Shown: piece after piece, positions 24,582 to 29,417 of the stretch
Layout of the letters: every line of letters begins with the position of its first letter
How positions within the stretch are numbered: position 1 is the stretch's first letter
Source of the DNA: an uncultured Selenomonadales bacterium
Lineage (GTDB): Bacteria > Bacillota > Negativicutes > Selenomonadales > Selenomonadaceae
Assembly (NCBI GenBank): GCA_937915725.1
Contig: CALGGV010000254.1
Location: 1-29,417, forward strand
Length of the DNA: 29,417 nt
Direction of reading: 5' to 3'
Program-made: the position numbers and the translations under genes
Notes under the pieces: model-generated
The model's input: only the letters and a program-made list of their open reading frames with translations
Told to the model about the DNA's origin: nothing
Databases searched by the model: none

Positions 24582-25610
24582 TTACTTCAATTCTGCAAAG
24601 TATTTAATTGTGCGTACCATTTGGCTGGTATAGCTGTTTTCGTTGTCATACCAAGAAACAACTTGTACAAGGGTGTTGCCATCGCCGATTGGGCTTACCA
24701 TTGTTTGGGTTGCATCGAAGAGGGAGCCGTATCTCATACCGATAATATCGCTGGAAACAATTTCTTCATCATTGTAGCCGAAGGATTCATTTGATGCCGC
24801 TTTCATAGCGTCATTAATTTGTTCTTTGGTAACTTCGCCTTTAACAACTGCAAAGAGAAGGGTTGTTGAACCGGTAGGAGTAGGAACGCGTTGTGCCGCG
24901 CCAATGAGTTTACCTTTGAGTTCCGGAATAACTAAGCCAATAGCTTTTGCTGCGCCGGTGCTGTTAGGAACGATATTGCATGCGCCTGCGCGACTGCGAC
25001 GAAGGTCGCCTTTACGCTGTGGACCGTCGAGAATCATTTGATCGCCGGTGTAAGCGTGGATTGTTGCCATAATGCCGCTCTGAATAGGTGCAAGTTTATG
25101 AAGAGCTTGCGTCATAGGAGCTAAGCAGTTAGTCGTACAAGATGCAGCTGAAAGAACTTTTACATCAGGGGTAAGGGTGGTGTGGTTGACGTTGTAAACG
25201 ATTGTAGGAAGATCGTTACCTGCAGGAGCAGAAATAACAACTTTCTTTGCGCCGGCTTCAAGGTGAGCAGATGCTTTTTCTTTGCTGGTATAGAAACCTG
25301 TGCATTCGAGAACTACGTCTACATCATGTTTGCCCCACGGAATTTCTTTTGCGTCTTTTACAGCGTAGATAATAATTTCTTTGCCGTCAACGACGATTGA
25401 GTTTTCTTTAGCTTCAACAGTGTGTTTGCCTTCGCCAATTTTGCCGCAGTAGCCGCCCTGTGCGGTATCATATTTGAGAAGGTGAGCAAGCATTTTCGGG
25501 CTTGTTAAATCATTGATAGCAACAACTTCGTAGCCTTCTGCTGCGAACATTTGACGGAATGCAAGACGACCAATACGACCAAAACCATTAATAGCAACTT
25601 TTACTGCCAT
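24582..25610 (-). CDS. gap: Glyceraldehyde-3-phosphate dehydrogenase, NAD-type
   Basis: Oxidises glyceraldehyde 3-phosphate to 1,3-bisphosphoglycerate. At 342 residues it has the normal length. NGFGRIGR (8-15) binds NAD, and Asp34 in AINDLTS favours NAD over NADP. SAASCTTNCLAP holds the catalytic Cys158. STGAAKAIG and SWYDNENSYTSQMVRT are further signatures. The ATG has AAGGAGG upstream and a strong promoter lies at 25669-25697. It heads the glycolytic block gap, pgk-tpiA, gpmI. Confidence 0.98.
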   Translation of the reverse strand: MAVKVAINGFGRIGRLAFRQMFAAEGYEVVAINDLTSPKMLAHLLKYDTAQGGYCGKIGEGKHTVEAKENSIVVDGKEIIIYAVKDAKEIPWGKHDVDVVLECTGFYTSKEKASAHLEAGAKKVVISAPAGNDLPTIVYNVNHTTLTPDVKVLSAASCTTNCLAPMTQALHKLAPIQSGIMATIHAYTGDQMILDGPQRKGDLRRSRAGACNIVPNSTGAAKAIGLVIPELKGKLIGAAQRVPTPTGSTTLLFAVVKGEVTKEQINDAMKAASNESFGYNDEEIVSSDIIGMRYGSLFDATQTMVSPIGDGNTLVQVVSWYDNENSYTSQMVRTIKYFAELK

Positions 25611-25668
25611 TTAGAAATACCTCCTTATATTTAAAAAACCTAAAATTTATAATCTTAAAACTGCAGTA

Positions 25669-25697
25669 ATAATACACCGTTTTTTTTTAACTGTCAA
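25669..25697 (-). promoter_or_regulatory. Strong promoter of the gap-pgk-tpiA glycolytic block
   Basis: On the minus strand a consensus TTGACA (25697-25692), a 17-base spacer containing nine A, and TATTAT (25674-25669). The start point should lie near 25662, about 50 bases before gap. It is the best promoter in the window, fitting high glycolytic expression. Confidence 0.85.
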
Positions 25698-25890
25698 CTT
25701 AATTTTCAGAACATTTTATAATTTCATTAAAGTTTCATTTTTAAAGATTAAGCGAATATTTTTACTTTCTAAATTTGATTTTTTGCGCTTGAATCTTTCA
25801 GTTGAATGTTCGTCTGCCGGTTTTTGTTTTAAAAAATCCCAAATTTTGTGTAAAACTTGCGGGGAATTGTTTACAAATTTTTCTTTTTTT

Positions 25891-26099
25891 ACAAGTCGGC
25901 ATTTCTTTCTTTAGAAGAAAGAAACGCCTGGCAAAGAAAGAATCTTTCGCCCGCCTGCGTTTTTCGCGTCAAGCAAAAAGTAGTTCAAAGTTCCAGCCGC
26001 GTTTTCTCACGTTACCGCAATTTAAAGTCCCAAGCAAAAACGGAGTGCGGCGGGCGTATAACGCGACTTCTAATATTACTTTTGTTAACATACTCTAAA
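25891..26099 (+). repeat. Hairpin repeat family, copy 3
   Basis: Very similar to 28135-28334. First hairpin GGCATTTCTTTCTT/AAGAAAGAAACGCC (25898-25928) with a 3-base loop, then GGCAAAGAAAG. CGCCCGCC near 25949 pairs with GGCGGGCG near 26050, with AAAAACG on both sides extending the stem, giving a roughly 110-base closed structure. The homology ends near TACTCTAA at about 26097. Confidence 0.8.
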
Positions 26100-26100
26100 A

Positions 26101-26124
26101 TTGCTGACAAGCCCCCTTCAGCAA
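26101..26124. terminator. Perfect 7-base stem-loop, terminator-like
   Basis: TTGCTGA (26101-26107) and TCAGCAA (26118-26124) around a C-rich loop, followed on both strands by about four T. No gene ends here, so its target transcript is unclear; it could end read-through from hairpin repeat copy 3. Confidence 0.45.
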
Positions 26125-26230
26125 CTTTTATGAGTATTTATATTAAAAAGATTTTAAAGCCGCCTTAAAATCGATTTAAAAAGGCTGCCGGTTTTAATCT
26201 ACAAAAAATGTAGCTATTCGATTTTGTAAA

Positions 26231-26239
26231 TGGTATAAT
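26231..26239 (+). promoter_or_regulatory. Extended -10 promoter of nadK
   Basis: TGGTATAAT is a full -10 with the TGn extension; no good -35 lies 17 bases upstream, which extended -10 promoters tolerate. The start would be near 26246, with a leader of about 25 bases. The CTACA/TGTAG palindrome at 26199-26213 lies where a regulator could act. Confidence 0.6.
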
Positions 26240-26271
26240 GCAGGAAATTTTTTTGACTGGAGGTGAAAATT

Positions 26272-27165
26272 TTGGCAAGACAAAATATTTTTGGGACGGT
26301 TTTTGGCGTTGACGCGGGAATGTTGCAATTAGCAGTTTTTCCAAATATGAGCAAGCGGCGCGCAGGGGAAATTGTTGACAGGATTTTCAATTTTTACAAA
26401 AATAAAAATGTTAGACTTGTAATGCCTGCAACCGAGGCGCGGCAATTTCGTAAGGAAGAATACGGCTTACCCTGCGTCGAACGTGTTCATATTGATATGG
26501 CGTTATCTATTGGCGGCGATGGTACACTTTTGGGCGTTTGCCGCAGACTTCGTGAGCAAGGTATTCCTGTTTGCGGAATTAATTTGGGTACTTTAGGGTT
26601 TTTGGCTGACATTGAGCCGCCGGAATTGGAAAGTAGACTGGGAAAAATTTTAGTCGGCGATTATATTGTTGAACACAGATTATTATTAAGCGGTTATATT
26701 CGCAACGAATTAGGCGAAAGATTTGTTGGCAACGCAATTAATGACGTGGTAATTTCAAAAGGCGGCGGCGCGCGTATGCTGAAATTAAGTACTTACGTCA
26801 ACAATACTCACTTGATGAATTACAAGGCGGACGGCGTTATAATTTCCAGTCCTACCGGTTCAACGGCGTATTCTTTGAGCGCGGGCGGTCCAATTTTAAA
26901 TCCAACAATTCGCGCCTTACTTTTAACGCCAATTTGCGCCCATACTTTTCAAATGCGCCCGTTAGTTGTAAGTGAAGATGACGAAATTAGAATAAAAATT
27001 GAGGCGAATCGTGATTTAATGGTAACTTTGGACGGGCAAGAAATTATTAAAATTCAACCCAATGATGAAGTTGTTGTTAGAAAATCCCGCTCTGTTGCAA
27101 AAATTGTAAAATTCCCTGACAAAAATTACTATGAAGTTTTAAAAGCAAAACTTTGGAATACTTAA
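26272..27165 (+). CDS. nadK: NAD kinase
   Basis: Phosphorylates NAD to NADP. The ATP/NAD-binding motif GGDGT is at 81-85, NAINDVVI holds the NE/ND motif, and DGVIISSPTGSTAYSLSAGG is the long conserved block that binds NAD. Length (297 residues) fits. I choose TTG at 26272 because GGAGG (26259-26263) is eight bases before it; the in-frame GTG at 26263 overlaps that ribosome binding site and would be unusable. In related genomes nadK often lies beside argR and recN; here two unrecognised small genes follow. Confidence 0.94.
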   Translation: MARQNIFGTVFGVDAGMLQLAVFPNMSKRRAGEIVDRIFNFYKNKNVRLVMPATEARQFRKEEYGLPCVERVHIDMALSIGGDGTLLGVCRRLREQGIPVCGINLGTLGFLADIEPPELESRLGKILVGDYIVEHRLLLSGYIRNELGERFVGNAINDVVISKGGGARMLKLSTYVNNTHLMNYKADGVIISSPTGSTAYSLSAGGPILNPTIRALLLTPICAHTFQMRPLVVSEDDEIRIKIEANRDLMVTLDGQEIIKIQPNDEVVVRKSRSVAKIVKFPDKNYYEVLKAKLWNT

Positions 27166-27183
27166 AATTAGGCAAAAGTAAAG

Positions 27184-27214
27184 AGGCAGTAGGCAAGAGT
27201 TTTTACTACTGCCT
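27184..27214. repeat. Stem-loop made of heptamer-type repeats after nadK
   Basis: AGGCAGTAG (27184-27192) and CTACTGCCT (27206-27214) form a perfect 9-base stem. No T-run follows, so it is not a standard terminator. The preceding 27168-27192 repeats text found at about 15684-15713 (GGCAAAAGTAAAGAGGC). Confidence 0.7.
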
Positions 27215-27240
27215 TAAAATGAATGAAAGGAGTTTTTCAA

Positions 27241-27516
27241 ATGTCAGAAATGCTTGCAAATAATATTGTGGAGGAAGTGGCAAAATATCGCAAGCCGCCA
27301 AATAAATTGCGCTCGCAACAGGAAATTACAGCGAAATATAATCAAGCGTTAGAATATTACAAAGAACTTTGTTTTAAGCCACAGGAAACTAATCAATTAA
27401 AACTTACAACTTACACTGAAATAAAAACTTTGGGTTGGGTACTCGGCAAGCCGGAAAAAGATATTATCAAAGATATTTCTGCACATTCGGCTAGTATGCC
27501 TTTTGGAACTTTTTAA
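27241..27516 (+). CDS. Small protein of unknown function
   Basis: A 91-residue soluble, lysine-rich protein not recognised as a known family. The start at 27241 (MSEMLANNIVEEVAKY) is fixed by AAAGGAG ten or so bases upstream; a longer frame from 27223 includes the ribosome binding site itself. Mostly helical by composition, with no signal peptide or membrane segment. It lies 75 bases after nadK and almost touches the next gene, so the two probably form a unit. Confidence 0.6.
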   Translation: MSEMLANNIVEEVAKYRKPPNKLRSQQEITAKYNQALEYYKELCFKPQETNQLKLTTYTEIKTLGWVLGKPEKDIIKDISAHSASMPFGTF

Positions 27517-27517
27517 A

Positions 27518-28003
27518 ATGAGAGCTAAAATAATTAAACCGTACTTAGCGGCGGCGGCGTTTTTTTTCGCACTTGCCGTTTGTACGGTAATTTTTTCAGA
27601 TAAAAATTCAGATCCTAGTTTTCACAAAGAAATTATCCCGTCAAATGGAATCGGCTATTTTGACGAAAACGAAAATTTTATACCATTGGCGGACGGAAAT
27701 TATTGGTTGGCAATGCCTAAGGGCGGAATGTTTGTAAAGGGCGTGCCGCCAATGCTTTTAGTTCAAATTGGGCGTGATTATTATCCGCTGAATATTGCAG
27801 ATGATTCAATTTTGCCGCGACGCGGGGTAACTTTAAATTTGAAAATTTTATTCGGCTTTACTTCTCCGCACGCCTCCAACACTTTAAAATATGCTGAAAA
27901 AATTAATAATAATCCTGTTGAAGATTATCACAGAAAATCTCGATATTATCTGCATGTTGAGAAAGGTTACGGTACAGTTCAGCGTTCCTTTTATTATCAG
28001 TGA
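27518..28003 (+). CDS. Membrane-anchored or secreted protein of unknown function
   Basis: About 161 residues from ATG 27518; a TTG at 27503 is an alternative start. The N-terminus (KIIKPYLAAAAFFFALAVCTVIF) is a signal anchor or signal peptide. The rest is predicted to lie outside the membrane, rich in Tyr, Asn and Asp, with no family that I recognise. The start lies one base after the stop of the upstream gene, with a weak ribosome binding site, suggesting coupled translation. A clear open frame with a sensible signal sequence supports a real gene. Confidence 0.6.
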   Translation: MRAKIIKPYLAAAAFFFALAVCTVIFSDKNSDPSFHKEIIPSNGIGYFDENENFIPLADGNYWLAMPKGGMFVKGVPPMLLVQIGRDYYPLNIADDSILPRRGVTLNLKILFGFTSPHASNTLKYAEKINNNPVEDYHRKSRYYLHVEKGYGTVQRSFYYQ

Positions 28004-28356
28004 ATTCTTAGGTTTTGCCCTTTAAATCAATATTCCTTCAAAAAAGTTTCAAGGCGGGTTGTCGTGGAAATTTTCGCCCGTTTTGGCGATATTTGCATTA
28101 GTTTTAGGAATTTTTTACAAAGTTTTAAAATTTAACAAGTCGGCATTTCTTTTTGGCGCAAAAAGAAACGCCTAGCAAAGAAAAACATTCGCCCGCCTGC
28201 GTTTTTCGCGTTTAAGGTTACAGTAATTTAAAATTCCAGCCGCGTTTTCTCACTTTACCGCAATTTAAAGTCCCAATCAAAAACGGAGTGCGGCGGGCGT
28301 CTTTCTAATCTTTCATTTGTAAACTTACTCTAACACCTAACCCCCTAAAACCTAAA
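28004..28356. other. Intergenic region between convergent unknown gene and trkH
   Basis: Mostly filled by hairpin repeat copy 4. The first 130 bases are AT-rich with one weak short frame. Heptamer-like text (CTAACCC CCTAAAA) lies just before the trkH end. No standard terminator with a T-run is obvious. Confidence 0.65.
28135..28334 (+). repeat. Hairpin repeat family, copy 4
   Basis: Same orientation and architecture as copy 3. The first hairpin is GGCATTTCTTTTTG GCG CAAAAAGAAACGCC (28142-28172), whose stem differs from that of copy 3 but still pairs, so changes in the two arms compensate. AGCAAAGAAA and CGCCCGCC...GGCGGGCG follow as in copy 3. Confidence 0.8.
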
Positions 28357-29417
28357 TCACCAGCCGTCGCGGGCACTTTTCCAAAAAGTCGGCGTAAAAA
28401 GTACAAGCACGGTAAAAACTTCAAGCCTACTCAAAAACATAAAAACGCACGCGCATAATTTGCTGAAATCCGGCAAAAGTGCATAAGTGCTGGTTGCGCC
28501 TTCAATTCCAAATCCCGGTCCAACGCTTGCCATTGTTGAAACGCTAACTGATACGCTGTTCACAAATCCAATTCCGTCAAACATCATTACAAACGCAAAT
28601 AAAATATCCATTACGATTATTGCAAAGAAAAATTTTGCCGCGCCGTAAACCACGCCGTTATCAATTATCATACCGTTTAATTTTACAGGGCTTAAAATTT
28701 GCGGGTGAATTTTTTGTTTCACGATTGAACTTAAAAATTTAAACAACAAAATAATTCTTGCAACTTTTAAGCCGCCCGCTGTGGAGCCTGCGCAGCCGCC
28801 CAAAAACATTGTAAGCATCAGGCAAGCTTTACTAACTGGCGGATAAGTGTCAAAATCATAGGCAACAAATCCCGTTGTCGAACTCAAGCTTGCAACATGA
28901 AAAATTGCGCCGCGCACTGCACTTTCTACGCTCATATTCATCTGAAGAACTAAATCCGCCGCAATTATCGCTGAAGTTATAAAAACTATCCACAGATAAA
29001 TTTTAAATTCGCCGTTGCGCCAAATTACACCAACGCCGCGCTGTAATGCAACAGCATACATTGCAAAACTTCCACTTGAAATAATCATAAAAAAAGCCAT
29101 ACAATATTCAAGCTGAACGCTGCCGTATTCGCTAACCATACTGTTATAAATTCCATAGCCGCCGGTTGCAATGGTTGTCATTGCGTGATTTATCGACGCG
29201 AAAATATTCAGCCCGCACAAATAATAACTAATTGCACAAATTACCGTTAAACCTACGTAAACTCTAAAAATTGCCTTTGCGTTGTCGCGAATACGCGGCA
29301 TTTGTCTATCTTTAGTTGGACCGGTAGTTTCTGCGCGAAGAATAAACATTGCGCCGCGTCCGAGTTGTGATAAAATCGCCATAAAAATTACAACAATTCC
29401 TAAGCCGCCAACCCAAT
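28357..29417 (-). CDS. TrkH/KtrB-family potassium transporter, 5' end cut by window
   Basis: An integral-membrane K+ uptake subunit. The frame runs open to the window edge; upstream of the internal ATG at 29382 it reads WVGGLGIVVIF, part of the family's first selectivity-filter region, so about 100 or more N-terminal residues are missing. Visible filter-like segments are TTIATGGYGIYN, SLSSTTGFVAYDFDTYPP and TMASVGPGFG, each followed by a membrane helix, matching the repeated M1-P-M2 plan. MFLGGCAGSTAGGLKVARI is highly typical of TrkH. The C-terminus (FTPTFWKSARDGW) is the usual end. A TrkA/KtrA regulatory subunit would be expected nearby but is not in view. Confidence 0.93.
   Translation of the reverse strand, partial: WVGGLGIVVIFMAILSQLGRGAMFILRAETTGPTKDRQMPRIRDNAKAIFRVYVGLTVICAISYYLCGLNIFASINHAMTTIATGGYGIYNSMVSEYGSVQLEYCMAFFMIISSGSFAMYAVALQRGVGVIWRNGEFKIYLWIVFITSAIIAADLVLQMNMSVESAVRGAIFHVASLSSTTGFVAYDFDTYPPVSKACLMLTMFLGGCAGSTAGGLKVARIILLFKFLSSIVKQKIHPQILSPVKLNGMIIDNGVVYGAAKFFFAIIVMDILFAFVMMFDGIGFVNSVSVSVSTMASVGPGFGIEGATSTYALLPDFSKLCACVFMFLSRLEVFTVLVLFTPTFWKSARDGW

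Larger units (their letters stand above)
25611..26271. other. Long intergenic region between divergent gap and nadK
   Basis: No coding sequence is supported. In order it holds the gap promoter, an AT-rich stretch (25700-25890), hairpin repeat copy 3 (25891-26099), a TTGCTGA/TCAGCAA hairpin (26101-26124), a GCCTT/AAGGC inverted repeat (about 26162-26185), a CTACA/TGTAG palindrome (26199-26213) and the nadK promoter. Confidence 0.75.

Noticed and set aside
25802..26168. Two overlapping plus-strand frames of about 100 codons in the gap-nadK spacer
   Set aside because: They run through hairpin repeat copy 3, lack ribosome binding sites, and their translations are rich in Phe, Lys and Arg from T/A- and CG-rich repeat text.
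28059..28175. A 38-codon TTG-started frame with a hydrophobic segment upstream of and into hairpin repeat copy 4
   Set aside because: AAGGCGGG lies before the TTG, and the translation looks like a membrane helix, but it ends inside the repeat hairpin and has no homolog I recognise. It may be a gene remnant; too weak to list.

Overview
The window looks like a chromosomal segment of a moderately AT-rich, diderm, low-GC Gram-positive relative, most likely in the Negativicutes (Selenomonas/Megamonas-like). Three things suggest this. The operon order secG-esterase-rnr and ispE-gntR-glmU-prs is Firmicutes-like. Many genes start with TTG or GTG behind strong AGGAGG-type ribosome binding sites. Yet there is an RND efflux pump with a lipoprotein adaptor, which implies an outer membrane. 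The taxonomic call is inference; no rRNA or marker gene is present to prove it.

Layout. 1-5375 (minus): a secG-esterase-hicA-hicB-thioesterase-rnr-glycosyltransferase run behind a good promoter at about 5460-5488, ending in a duplicated 3' fragment of the glycosyltransferase gene. 5597-12443 (minus): ispE, a GntR regulator, glmU and prs, with three tandem DUF1919-type paralogs inserted between glmU and prs. 12755-14341 (plus): a lone CydD-like ABC exporter subunit whose 3' end runs into what looks like an IS200/IS605 right-end remnant. 14771-25610 (minus): htpX, an RND pump with its adaptor, then a glycolytic block, gap, a fused pgk-tpiA, a small secreted protein, gpmI and an SH3b protein. 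26272-28003 (plus): nadK and two unknown small genes. 28357-29417 (minus): a TrkH/KtrB-type potassium transporter cut by the window edge.

The most interesting system is the DUF1919 cassette. Each of the three paralogs carries a run of exactly nine G (minus strand) about 40-50 bases after its ATG, in the glycine-rich loop of an N-terminal Rossmann-like domain. As sequenced, only the first gene of the set (8488-9405) is in frame from its ATG with a ribosome binding site. The other two are shifted and would be ON with G10 (or G7) and G8 (or G11). This is the signature of slipped-strand phase variation at three adjacent, recombining genes of probable surface-glycan function, sitting inside a cell-wall precursor operon.

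Other structure not explained by genes: a family of hairpin repeats with one copy in each of the four strand-switch intergenic regions and none seen inside operons; and heptanucleotide tandem repeats, resembling cyanobacterial STRRs, at many gene ends, in places supplying the last codons and stop of a gene.
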